DNA from: Thermomucor indicae-seudaticae
Lineage: Eukaryota > Mucoromycota > Mucoromycetes > Mucorales > Lichtheimiaceae
NCBI GenBank assembly: GCA_000787465.1
Contig: JSYX01000273.1
Coordinates: forward strand, 1 to 44,836
Direction: 5' to 3'
DNA: 44,836 nucleotides
Both the position numbers and the translations under genes were made by a program. Under the pieces are notes generated by a model. That model was not told where the DNA came from. It made no database searches and saw only the letters and a program-made list of their open reading frames with translations. This document shows positions 33,885 through 44,387 of this stretch, piece by piece (within the stretch, counting starts at the first letter, position 1; the number at the start of each line of letters is the position of its first letter).

Positions 33885-36492
33885 ATGTTCAACGACGAGG
33901 ACGATCCGCTTTCGAGCTCAATCTTTGACATTCCAAACACCTCGTCCATTCTTGGCCCACCGCAATACAACCCAAACCGCTCTTTGGAAACGTCATTCTA
34001 TTCACCACATTATGAAGGAGACTTATGGGGCAGTTCGAGTCGCTTCGATCCTTTAGTTGACGCACCGTGGACGCTAGATAGCGGCAGCAATAATTTGACG
34101 AATGGCAGCAACCATGCATTTGACAGCTTCTCAGCTCCTGTGGACAACCATTTCACTAGCATTACGGCTGCTAGCGCATTAAGTAAGGATCGAAAGGATA
34201 TTAAGACTATCAGTGGCGTTATACTGATGGATTTTGCAACAGGCGGAGCAAAGCTACCAGACATATACAATACAATGTACATTCAGGCTCAGCACTTGGG
34301 CCGGGTTTCGCTTCCATCGCTTCGTCGCGTTCTTGAAAGTGGACATTTGGCGGGAGCTCATGTCGAGAAGGTAAGAGGGGGAAGCCGGAATTTTTGGGAA
34401 GAGGAGGAAAAGAGCCGCACGGGCCAAGAAGTATCTTCATCCGCCGCCCCATAAAACAAGGTTCTGACGAGAGAATCATAATAGATTGTACGAATGGTCG
34501 TACCAGATGGCGTCACTTATGTAACCCAGCCTGAATTTAACACGGCTTTGGCTCTTCTTGCATGTGCACAGAACAAGATGGGTAGGTAAAACTTGTCCTG
34601 TCTTGGCGGAACATTTTCCCTTGTTGACGGAGTTTGACAGATGTGTCACTCGAGTACGTTTATCAGAACCGTCATTGTAAGTCGGCCAAACAATTGAGTT
34701 GTCTATGAAACCTTAATAACAATTGCTTCGATGGCAGTCCTTCCAGAACCCGTTCTATACACAAATGCTCCAAAAGTAGATCAGAACCATCAACAACACA
34801 GACCAGATCCCCTCAAACTAGCATCCCACCAGGAGAACACTACCACCTCGCGTCTTCAAGGGAGCGAGAATCCCAAGGTGAATGGCACTTATCCAGGGAT
34901 GACAGCGTCGGCGAAGACCGATTCAAGCTTGGCTGACGATGCCAGTCCCAAAAATCACCCCGTCAAATCGCTTGACACACGAAGTTGGTTTCACAAAGTT
35001 GAAGAAATCAAAGTGACCATTGCCCCCGAACGTGAAGGCTTCATATTTAAACATGTCAATTATATTGTAGAAAGTCAGAAGCGATCCTCTATAGTTCTCC
35101 GGCGATATAGCGACTTTTGGTGGCTTATGGAAGTCCTGTCACGTAGATATCCATTCCGTATACTACCTAATTTACCACCCAAAAAGGTTGCAGGAAGTAA
35201 GTGTTCTAGCATCTTAGTTGGATGGATATAGAGAAAAGGCATTCAAATGCACCAGCGTCGCACCATCATCGCTTAGAAGACTCGGCGTTTCTAGAGAGAC
35301 GACGCAAAGGCCTTTCACGCTTTATCAACGCCCTTGTTAGGCATCCTGTCCTCCGCAACGACGAAGTCGTTACTAGATTTCTCACAGAACCATCGGTAAG
35401 GTATACATGTCAAGACTCTTTAAGAGCCTGTCCTAAAGGAGAGCTATACAGGAGTTAGCAAGTTGGCGCAAGCAAAATCCTCCTTCTTTGGATGAAGAAT
35501 ATCGACGAAAACAGTTCAACATTCAAGAATTACAGCTCATGATACCCGAAAATTTCGATAAACAATTAAGAGACGCAAGACATCGTGTAGATGCTGCGAT
35601 CGAGAATTACATTAATTTATGCTTTATAATGGAGCGAATGATCCGAAGAATGCATGGCCAGGCCACAGACTATGCACGCTATAGTATTACACTCAAGTAA
35701 GGAACCGAAACAACGAACAACGTGCAAGGCTTTCGATAATCACATGTTTATAACGAAGCTCCTTGGCTGAAAAAGAACACCGATACCATGCTATTGACTG
35801 CAGGCATTGTCAACAAGTAGTGAAAGGTTACGAAAACGTTGCTAAACATATGCAGCGCGGAAGCACTATACTGGAAAACCAGGTAAAATCTATCCAAAGT
35901 CGTGTGGGTTAGCGAAGGTTTATCTCTGTGTTGGAATCCAGGTTACCGTGGCAGCAGATGGTGTCCTAGAAAACTTGAAACGCTTCCGCGATTTATTAGT
36001 GTCTTACCGAGTATGCTTACGAGATATGGATAGTCTAACAAAGTTGCTAATAGCATTGCCTTTAGGAATTGGAGGAACGACGGAATAAATTGGCTGGAAA
36101 TCAGATGGAAGCCTTTTCCAAACGAATATCAGCAAATCGAGCCAAGGTAAATCAGCACAAAGGAGTTCCTGGCATGGAAGCCGAAGTATCTCGTCTTGAA
36201 GAAGCGATTCGTGCGGTAAGAGAAAGAGAGAACATTGGCGTTCGAGGTACAAAAACTGATCATTATGTAGGACGAACGGGAACTCCATGATCAACAACGC
36301 CGTCAAATATTCATACGGTTCTGCATGTGGTCCGAACTGATTTATTTGCACAAGCAGCAAGCATTTGTGTCTTCGCTTTATCAGAGCTTTGTTAAAGATA
36401 TGACCCAATTTTCCCAACAGCAGACGGATAATTGGAAACAGCTCCAAGATTTACTCACTGACATGCCAAACGAACCTGCTTTGTTCCAATAA
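33885..36492 (+). CDS. MVP1: Sorting nexin Mvp1/SNX8-like
   Basis: PX-BAR sorting nexin acting in endosome-to-Golgi retrieval and vacuolar protein sorting. It begins MFNDEDDPLSSSIFDIP. An EH-like helical region (DIYNTMYIQAQHLGRVSLPS, VTYVTQPEFNTALALLACAQ) is followed by a polar linker. The PX domain starts near 34975: KVTIAPEREGFIFKHVNY, then SIVLRRYSDFWWL with the phosphoinositide-binding RRYSDF, then FRILPNLPPKK. The BAR-type helical part follows: EEYRRKQFNIQELQLMIP, IENYINLCFIMERMIRR, LENLKRFRDLL, and the C-terminal FCMWSELIYLHKQQ to EPALFQ. There are about ten exons. The internal junctions after 35195 and around 35390-35460 were not all fixed, so exact length is uncertain. The stop TAA is at 36490-36492. 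Confidence 0.9.
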
Positions 36493-36597
36493 AACGCATA
36501 TGGTGCGATGCACCTAAAAGGGCTTATTTTGAATTTCTGACCAAATATATCGAGAGCTGTCCACAATCTTACCTAAGATTCCTAATTTTTGCTATTA

Positions 36598-37490
36598 GGA
36601 CAAAATATTGCTGGCCTTGGATGGCCGCTCATGATGACGTTGGTAACTTCATGCAGCATTAATGTCGCGTTGCCAGAGTGTTCCGCACGTTTTACATTCT
36701 GCGACACTGTGTAACGCTCCTTCTCCCCCAGATTTCTTCTTTAAGCTCTTTTGGTGACAAAGACTGCATACGTATGAAACCGACTCATCAATAGACTGAA
36801 TAATAATCATCGATAAACAAAGCCAGCATAGATACTTTTGACGTATTGAATTCCCAGATGGGAACCACAACTAGCCTGCCTCTGCTCTCTTCGCGCTTAA
36901 GTGCCGTTCGTAGTCTTCTAACGATACTGGTGCCAGCTCCGCGTCGCGAGTCTGCAAAATTTGCATTCCCTAAGGCCACTAAAGGCACTTTCTCGGTGTC
37001 ATTTTCGAACTCTGCAGTCTTCCATTTACTGTGCAGTATTTTGTGATGAGTAACCGTTACCAAGATATTTGCTGCTAATCACTTTTTCTTTTGCCTGCTC
37101 TCGTCGGCAACATTTCTGCCGCGTTCCTCACTTGCTTGCTTCTTCTTCTTCCGTATCCATTTACTGCCCTTCTTTCTCTTCGATCTTCTGTTATGTCGAC
37201 GTCGTCTGTTATACTTGTTTCCCCCATTTGCGGGTATATTCACTAATTCCGTCGTGGCACGCTATCTTCCCATGTGGTTTAAAAACCTTAGTCGTGGAGT
37301 TATCTTCTCGTAAAATGCTGTCAGTTTCTCTAGATGTTGGTCGATGTAAAATATATAATGCTCATATGCTTTTGACGACGCAGTAGCTATTGTTGGACAT
37401 CTGGATTCGATCTGTTCGATTCCTTCCTTTCTTCGGGCCGACAAGATTTTATGGCTGGTTCTGGCATATCCTGCGAAATGATAATTGAGA
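36598..37490 (-). mobile_element. Decayed TnpB/Fanzor-like gene
   Basis: Relic of a RuvC-type nuclease gene of the TnpB/Fanzor kind. One minus-strand frame runs from about 37490 to 36795: ARRKEGIEQIESRCPTIATA, FYEKITPRLRFLNHMGR, stop, a Lys/Arg-rich stretch, stop, then VPLVALGNANFADSRRG, LVVVPIWEFNTSKV. After a break of about 64 nt that shifts frame, the zinc ribbon and last RuvC motif follow: YVCSLCHQKSL, AECKTCGTLWQRDINAA, then a stop where the family has Arg-Asn, and ERPSKASNIL. The two CxxC pairs plus xxRDINAA are the zinc ribbon and RuvC-III Asp motif of this group. At least three in-frame stops make it non-functional. The N-terminal half and the first RuvC Asp are not recognisable. No guide-RNA-like element was identified. 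Confidence 0.65.
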
Positions 37491-38430
37491 TAGATCGATA
37501 GACCTACTCAATCACGGAATTGCGTTTTCCAGGCGTATATCCACTTGATATAACGATGTTCTTGATATAAAGATCGCATTTTTCCATCACGGACCCTATC
37601 GATATGTCGCGCGGGTACTGTATGAAAGCGATGTCTGAATATGGGAGAGCTTTATGCGAAACCGTACAGGTTGGTTTCGATTTGGCAGTTATGGATCATT
37701 TCCCACATCAGTTCATAGTATGTACGAAATAACTGTATCCCCATCTGCCTTTAGATGAACGCTTTTTTTACAGGCCATTGTCCATCGTGTACTCCGGACA
37801 GTTATGTGAGTCCATCGGACCCGTAGAAACGTTTAGGTGATTTCAAAACGACTGTATCCGGCATACGATATTGCTGTTTAGAAGCTTAAAAAGAACTCAT
37901 AGAAAGATCCGAAAAGGAACAACGGGACGGCTAAAAATATATACTGTAATGACTATGCCTTTCTCATGGGAAACGTTCTGAAGTCGAGTTACCTTCTCGT
38001 ATAGGATGTTCGTAACCAGAGAAAATTATTTCAAGCATTTAGAGCTGATTTCTTTTGAGATTTAGTCGGTAATCGCTCTCCTTATGACGACCAGCCAATG
38101 TCGGTAAAGCCTCATGAGTATAACATGACCAAGACGAACGACCTCAGGCGAATGGCTCGAGCTTTGATCAAAACAGAAGACTCTGATTGTCTACGGATGC
38201 TTCTCCTTGAAAACAGCAATTGCTTCTATCAGCTGCTCGTTAATGTCGTTCTTTTTCCAGTAACTGCAGCGGTGCTACAGATGCAATGAGCGAGACAAGT
38301 ATCTACTGACGGATCAAGGTTTCAGACGGACACCCAATTAGGGCAGAGCCTAGAATAGAGTGGATAGACGTTTAAGTAGCACAAAGAAGTGTACGGTTTA
38401 TTGTCTCCGCACAGACGTTTCCTATATAAA
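37491..38430. other. Degenerate, probably transposon-derived spacer
   Basis: About 940 bp between the two transposon relics. A short imperfect direct repeat (CTTGATATAACGAT at about 37550; CTTGATATAAAGAT at about 37560) is the only structure seen. The ORF at 38098-38289 has no recognisable match. The left end may be the eroded N-terminal half of the TnpB/Fanzor-like gene. Confidence 0.4.
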
Positions 38431-38433
38431 GAC

Positions 38434-38456
38434 GGATGTCCGCTACTCGGACATCC
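38434..38456. repeat. Perfect 9-bp hairpin, loop 5
   Basis: GGATGTCCG, five bases (CTACT), then CGGACATCC. This is the first of three perfect hairpins within 125 bp, lying just beyond the 3' end of the DDE transposase relic. Confidence 0.9.
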
Positions 38457-38500
38457 TCACGTTTTGTTCCTCGACATTACGGTTCCCATTCGATCTAGCT

Positions 38501-38518
38501 ATACGATCCCGATCGTAT
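38501..38518. repeat. Perfect 8-bp hairpin, loop 2
   Basis: ATACGATC, CC, GATCGTAT. Second of the three clustered hairpins. Confidence 0.9.
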
Positions 38519-38539
38519 GTCTGGTGCCCTGAGCCCTGC

Positions 38540-38556
38540 ACCATTACAGTAATGGT
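38540..38556. repeat. Perfect 8-bp hairpin, loop 1
   Basis: ACCATTAC, A, GTAATGGT. Third of the three clustered hairpins, 32 bp before the last stop of the transposase relic frame. Confidence 0.9.
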
Positions 38557-38587
38557 CGTTGTTCGCTCCAGGTGTAACCTTTTTTTT

Positions 38588-39802
38588 TCAATGGAAAAGG
38601 CCATGACATGAGCAGGCAAATGCGCTAACCATGACCGCTCTTCCTTGACACTTCTTTCTCAAGACTGTTTCCCCTTGTTCCAACCAGATCGCCCTCTTGC
38701 TATCGTTCGCATAAAAGTACGTCTCGTCGTCGGTGACCAGAACATGACGACTTCCTCGTGGTCTGGTTTTCAGCTTTTCAGGTTCCACCATGATTTCCAA
38801 ATGTTCGCCTTCGTATGTTGGCATGTACTGCGAGTACTCCAACATCCGTTTGACTCATTCTGTCCTATATTGCACAACATCATGCCTTTCATGCCCATCG
38901 ATATATATGTTTTGGGACGTCGCATCGGTGGAAAAGAAGCCTCAGAGTTGCATGTAACGACGACAGGTCGACTCAAAGATTGAGACTTCGCGATCAGGAT
39001 ACAGCTCTGCAGATAAGACATTTTCAATCCATTCTTTTAACTTTAAGGGGCTGCGATCCTCTTTCCCCGTGGAACGCAAGAAACTTCTAGCCTTTTCTGC
39101 TATGTCCTCGTTCGATATAACGGCGCTCGTTTTTTGGTGCACGCCTTGTTGCAGCTGAGGCAAGTAGCCATGCTCCAAGAGGTACTAGGCCCACTCGCGA
39201 ATGCGTCTCGCAAACCTCTCTTGTCTGTTCCATATGATCTGACTTATTTGCAGGCTTGCCATCATGATTAGTATGCCGGCAAGACGAAGTTGAAAATAAC
39301 GTCTGATGCTAATAAGACGCATCCTATGCAACGTATCGACATTGTCATTTCTTGAATGGACGTTATCATACTGTTTCAGGCCCTCTATCGCCATCTCCAT
39401 TGACTTCTTTAGGTTTTCGGCCAACTTTTCCTTGGGGGTCTTCGTTTCCAGCTTGTCAATTCTACCACAGCCCTCAGCTGCCTTCTTCAATTTTGCAGTT
39501 TTTCTTCTCTTGGTGCTTGAAGCATCATCACGGACGTTCGTTTCAACCTGCGCAATGTTCGACGAGAGGCCGTCCATTGCAAGCTTACGCTCAAGCCCTG
39601 CACTTTCTTCATCGTCCGAAACGGTTGCTTGGTTCTCATCGCGCGCGTTTTCAGCCTGTCCGGACGCGTCGCTGGTCTCATTACGAATCTCAGTTTCCGA
39701 TTCGTGGGCTGCAGGATCTTCAGCGAGTCGAGCCATTTTTCTTAAACGTATTTGTTCGTTTCTTCGATAAGCTGCTTTCGATTTTTTGCTTCGTGGTGCC
39801 AT
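38588..39802 (-). mobile_element. Decayed DDE-superfamily transposase
   Basis: A single minus-strand frame reads from an ATG at 39802 to 38588 and is broken by three internal stops (near 39183, 38943 and 38850). The N-terminal 150 residues are basic and charged (MAPRSKKSKAAYRRNEQIRL). They are followed by IRRYFQLRLAGILIMMASLQ, RRIREWA, stop, YLLEHGYLPQLQQGVHQK, LLKLKEWIENVL-like sequence, RRYMQL, stop, GFFSTDATSQNIYIDGHERH, DVVQYRTE, stop, and VLVTDDETYFYANDSKRAIW with QGRAVMVSAFACSCHGLF. This matches a fungal transposase pattern in which IYxDGHER and VTxDExxFYANDxxxxxW hold the catalytic Asp residues. The C-terminal catalytic residue is missing, so the copy is truncated as well as stopped. 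No terminal inverted repeats or target-site duplication were identified. Confidence 0.75.
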
Positions 39803-40243
39803 GTGTAAAAGTTAACAGTAGAGTAAAATTTGTGAAGACTCTGTGCCTGTGTGTGAGATATGGCTACATTGCACTCTGCTAATTTACGTTACACACTGCT
39901 ACCGACCAGCGCTCAAATTCTTAGCCCACATATAGGAGTGCCACATTTTGGAAACCCATAACTCTACAACTGTTTGTCCCAGCGCCACAAGCGACCATAA
40001 GTTTGATTCGGAAGAGCCAAGAGAATCGTTTTTATGCAGCGAGAAGTCATGGAGATGAAGCAGAAAAATTTATGGGGCTTCAGAGTCGGTCAATTTTATT
40101 GGCCCTTACAGCTGACTCGCACTATATCACTTGGCAGAGATCAAAGTTTGTCGGAGTGGATGGATGAGTCACTGTTTAAACACGAAAAAAAAGTGCTGTC
40201 AGTTGACTTGCACTGTTTCGACAGGACACGGAAAAGTAGCGCA
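39803..40243. promoter_or_regulatory. Upstream region of ARG4
   Basis: Between the transposase relic and the ARG4 start. The ARG4 frame stays open without a stop from an ATG at 40034, so the last 210 bp are either 5' leader or an N-terminal extension. No other ORF is called. Confidence 0.5.
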
Positions 40244-41843
40244 ATGAGTTCAAGTGAAACTCCAAAAAAACTTTGGGGAGGTCGTTTCACGGGTGCTGTT
40301 GACCCATTGATGGACGCTTTCAATGCCTCCATTCACTTCGACAAGCGCATGTATGCAGCAGACCTCATTGGCTCCATGGCGTACAGCAAGGCTTTGGCAA
40401 AGAACAATATTATCAGCCAAGAAGAATGCGACCAGCTCGTAAGTGGTCTCGAAAAGGTGATGGAAGAGTGGCAGGCTGGCAAGTTCGAGTTGAAGCCTGG
40501 TGACGAAGATATTCATACAGCCAATGAGCGTCGCCTTGGCGAACTAATTGGTCCCGTCGCCGGTAAGCTGCATACCGGTCGCAGCCGGAACGACCAGGTT
40601 GCCACCGATATGCGTATCTGGCTCCGTGAAGAGGCTTCCACCATTCTTTCGCACCTGAAGGAACTTATTTCGATCACTGTCGCCCGTGCTGAAAAGGAAG
40701 TTGATGTCGTACTTCCAGGCTACACGCATTTGCAGGTGAATCAAAAGCATCAATGTGTTCCCTGTTCGTTCTTTCCTTATAAACCTGGAAACGAATTTAG
40801 CGCGCTCAACCCATCCGCTGGTCGCATCTGCTACTTTCGTACGCCTGGCTTTGGAAGGCGGACGCCGAACGTCTCGAACAACTTATTGAGAGATTTAATG
40901 TTCTGCCTCTGGGTTCTGGTGCTCTTGCCGGTCACGCATTCAACATTGACCGTGAATTCCTTGCCAAGGAACTTGGTTTTCGAGGCCTGATCAACAACTC
41001 ACTTTATGGCGTCAGCGACCGCGATTTTGTGGCCGAATTTTTGTTCTGGAGCAGCTTAACCATGATCCATATTTCGCGCTTGGCCGAAGATCTCATCATC
41101 TACTCGAGCAGTGAATTCGGATTTGTCAGACTCGCAGATGCCTATAGCACCGGATCCAGTCTAATGCCCCAAAAGAAGAACCCAGATAGCCTGGAACTAT
41201 TGCGCGGGAAGTGTGGTCGTGTTTTTGGCAACGTAAGAACCCTAAAAGTTTGCATGTGTGGATCGTGCTTTGCTGAATAATTTTGCTACAGATGTCAGGC
41301 TTCATGATGTCCTACAAGGGTATTCCAAGCACTTATAACAAGGATCTGCAAGAAGACAAAGAACCCATGTTTGATGCAGTTGATACCTTGTCAGGATCAC
41401 TGCAAATCACAGCAGGTGTCCTGAGCACCATGGAAGTAAGTATCCTTTGTTTTCGCTGTGGCATTTCTTACTGGAAACTCAAACGGCGTCTGTTTGTTTG
41501 GCCGTAGATCTTCCCTGAGCGCATGCGTGCAAGTCTCAGTTCTGATATGTTGGCCACGGATCTGGCAGAGTATCTTGTCCGCAAAGGCGTACCATTCCGT
41601 GAAACGCACCATATTTCTGGCGCTGCTGTCAAGATGGCTGAAGACCGTGGCGTTTCCTTGCATGAACTTTCCGTGGAGGACCTGAAATCTCTTCACCCAT
41701 CCTTTACAGAAGATGTGTCTAAAGTCTGGAGTTATGAAACTAGCATAGACAACAGAACCGCAGTCGGCGGTACAAGCAAACCAGCGGTGCTGGATCAGAT
41801 ACAAAAGTTAAAGGCCTGGTTAGCCGAGGGTAAAAAGCTGTAA
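40244..41843 (+). CDS. ARG4: Argininosuccinate lyase
   Basis: Last step of arginine synthesis: argininosuccinate to arginine plus fumarate; a homotetramer. Four exons (40244-40735, 40801-41232, 41292-41435, 41508-41843) give 467 aa, the family's usual length. Landmarks: [10 protein letters not shown] near the N-terminus, [48 protein letters not shown], and the fumarase-superfamily signature [12 protein letters not shown] at 282-293 with catalytic Ser284. Introns are GT-AG and phase 0. The start at 40244 (MSSSETPKK) fits the family. An in-frame ATG 70 codons upstream is possible. All catalytic motifs are intact, so the gene should be active. Confidence 0.96.
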
Positions 41844-41949
41844 ATATGAAAAAGATTGAAGTGTTAAACATGGGTACGGAGTTCCATATCTATTTCAGTT
41901 GAGAAGAACGTCTAGTCTTTTCCGTTCCCTGTTCTCTTTCTGCATTGCT

Positions 41950-42249
41950 ATGATCTATACAACGTTTTTACTATTACTATACGCCATCATCGTATCAGCT
42001 CGATTTGGAGAACAATCAGCGGGCCTCGTGCTGCATGCTCAAGACCCAAAGACACGATCAGGCGTTCTGAGCCGAAACCATGAATGCACACCATTCCCGC
42101 AACAATTCCCAGCTCACAGTGCCGAAAACATTGGAGGAAGCCATTGTGGTCTATGGACAGACGATGACTGTAGTGGAAGACTTTATGTCGTACCTGCCCA
42201 TTATGCAATCAATATGCCTGAAGTTAAATTCAAATCTGTTATATGTTAA
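41950..42249 (+). CDS. Small secreted cysteine-containing protein
   Basis: Intron-less ORF of 99 aa, 106 bp after the ARG4 stop. The ATG at 41950 begins MIYTTFLLLLYAIIVSARFG, a strong signal peptide. The mature part of about 80 residues has four cysteines: HECTPFP, SHCGLWTDDDC, and a terminal FKSVIC directly before the stop. The spacing CxLWxDxDCxG ... FKSVxC resembles the last half of many short fungal secreted proteins stabilised by two disulfides. I cannot name a family or function. Roles such as cell-wall association or host or microbe interaction are only guesses. It faces the basic protein gene, with stop codons 51 bp apart. The ATG lies in an ORF open further upstream, but only a TTG is there. 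Confidence 0.6.
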   Translation: MIYTTFLLLLYAIIVSARFGEQSAGLVLHAQDPKTRSGVLSRNHECTPFPQQFPAHSAENIGGSHCGLWTDDDCSGRLYVVPAHYAINMPEVKFKSVIC

Positions 42250-42300
42250 ACGTGATGGTTTCTGTAGTACATGCATGGATGATAATAAGAAAGCAAAACT

Positions 42301-44387
42301 CTAAATGCGTTGTAGACGCATACGACGACCAAGACTTGTCATGCGCTTCACAAATGTGGATGCTTGTTGTTGCTTGCCGTCTGTAATATTGTCTAATTCT
42401 CTCGCCAGCGAGATGCGTTTGGTTGTGGATCGTCTTCTCAGCTCCTTTTCCCTCCGTGTCTGCTTCCGGGATCTTAGTCCGTTGCCAATCCTGATAAACG
42501 CTGACTTGGATCGCGAAAGCCCTTTGCTTTCCTTGGCCGCGCTTTCAGGCTGCTGCTGCTGTTTCTCTCGCAGACTTCTCCGTTTGGACGCTGTGGTTTC
42601 CATTAATGACGAGCGGCGTTTCTTGCGATTGGCCAGATATCGATGTCCGAGGGAGCGGGCGCGACGGAGTTCTTCGGCTTCTATGACAACTGGGCGTGCG
42701 ACAGTCAAACTACGGCGTTTAGTGACACTGGGGTCTCCCTGTCTATTAGTACTGTGTGCCACTGTTTTATGTGCTACCAGGACTTCAGACGTTGAAGACC
42801 AAGACGACGAAGAAGCGTTGGAGGAAAAGGACGTACGCTGGAGACTCTGTTGGCTCACAGTTTGGCTTTGTTGCTGTGGAAGAGCAAGATAGGGACTCGC
42901 TGTGCTGTCGTTGCGTGACACATCTTTGTTGCTCTTGTTCTTTTTGACAAACGACGCCAGTCTGCGTAATGACTTGCTTTTAGTCAATTTATGCTCCAGT
43001 CCAGCTGGCTTTGTGCTTTCCGTATCGCTCGAGTGACCAAGCGCATTTGACAGGCTGTTCAGCCGCTCGGTGCTCTTTGAACTTCCTCCTCCTCTATTTT
43101 CTTCGTATATACGCTCTTCTCTGTACTTTAACGATGATGATCGTTTCGGCGGTGCTGGTATAAAGCGGTTCGTGGTGATGGGTTTGGGAGTTTCCACTAC
43201 CAAAGCTGAAAGACTGGATGACCGTTGCTCGGTCGTCTGAGATTGTGGAGGAGGCATGACGGGCGGTGGTGGGAAAGTAGTCTGCCGGGGCCTATTCTGG
43301 GAAAGTCTCTTCTTGGTCTGCGCAGCCTGGAAGTCAGGGTCGTCGTCAATGCTGAACGCTTCAAACGTGGAGATCAAGCCAGACAAAGAATCAGTCGAGA
43401 ATCGTTGAGACTTTCGTGCATCGGATCGACTGAACGGTAGCTCCGGCAGTTTGGGTGCAGTGTTAAGCTTAATGTCTACACTAAAGTCCATATCGAACAA
43501 CGTCATTAATTCGCTAGCCATGTTTTGTGCAATGGAACTAGATGGGAGAACGCCTGTATCGCTTGTCCAACTAAGGCGGTTTTTAATGCGCAAGGTAGCT
43601 GTTAAGCTCTTTCTCCTTATCTGGGCTCTTTCCTCCAGCGTCATGCTTTTCCGGCGCTTCTGCTGTTTCTCTTCGGACGTTAGGCTTTCACGACGCCCCT
43701 GAGGTTTCTCGTTCGAAATCAAGGTTTCCTCGGTAGCCGTCGTATTGTCAAGCAACGGGCTTTTCGGTAGCGGCTTCTCTGCCAGGTATGTGGTAAAAGG
43801 TGACGGTAAAGATTCCGGCGACAATGGGCTGACGATAGAGTCAGACGATAAAGCTGCACGTGGCTGTGAAAAGATGGACAGTTCGGACATGGAAGATCCA
43901 CTCGTATTCAGAGCTTCATCCTCGTCCGCCCACATATCATTCTCATCGTCATCATTGTCTAGTCCAAGAGGCTGAAACGCTTCAATCGTTTGAACGTATT
44001 GCGAAAGCATTTCTTCTAGATCCTCTTGGGTTATCTCACTAAGAGATCTGGGAGAAACAAAAAATGAGTCCTCCGCATTTAATTTGGCTTGTTTCGTTAG
44101 CCATACTCTGGTGTAAAGAACTCCCAGCGTGTCATTTGCCCCAGCCATTCGGAAGGCGTATCTTCGTATAGTGCATCCAGCATATTCTTTATCAAAGCTG
44201 TTTTCCTCATAGAATTCGAGTCAGGTGGTGCAAACGTCAGTTGTGCCAGCTTGTAATTCGAAATGGCTGCCAATTGAATCGGGTTATGCATGTCTACCAT
44301 CTGATTCACGGGCGAGGCCGTAGCAAGACGGGTTAAAGACTTTGGCGGCGAAGGGTGTTTGGTTGCGTCCGGGCTTTTCTCATCCAT
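42301..44387 (-). CDS. Basic Ser/Arg-rich protein of unknown function with tandem RRxS repeats
   Basis: A 675-aa protein from two exons (44107-44387, 42301-44047; 59-nt intron). I do not recognise a family. The first about 130 residues look folded and helical (PIQLAAISNYKLAQLTFAPP, ALIKNMLDALYEDTPSEWLG, SLSEITQEDLEEMLSQYVQ). An acidic patch follows (DNDDDENDMWADEDEA). The rest is low-complexity, Ser/Arg/Lys-rich and probably disordered. A 13-residue tandem repeat carries RRES, RRKS, RRKS (43579-43695), and RRSS/RRRS motifs recur to the end (KRRSLTVARP, KRRSSLME, SKRRSLRE). RRxS is the consensus for PKA-type basophilic kinases, so multisite phosphorylation is a reasonable inference. There is no signal peptide or membrane span. 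Confidence 0.78.

Noticed and set aside
37069..37386. 105-codon plus-strand ORF
   Set aside because: It is antisense to the Lys/Arg-rich part of the TnpB/Fanzor-like relic, and its Ser/Cys/Leu bias is the mirror of Lys/Arg codons.
42080..42304. 74-codon plus-strand ORF (MNAHHSRNNSQLTV...)
   Set aside because: It overlaps the secreted-protein ORF in another frame. The latter has a signal peptide and a cysteine pattern, so this is its shadow.
42305..42892. 195-codon plus-strand ORF
   Set aside because: Antisense to the Arg/Ser-rich coding region of the basic protein; Cys/Arg bias is a by-product.
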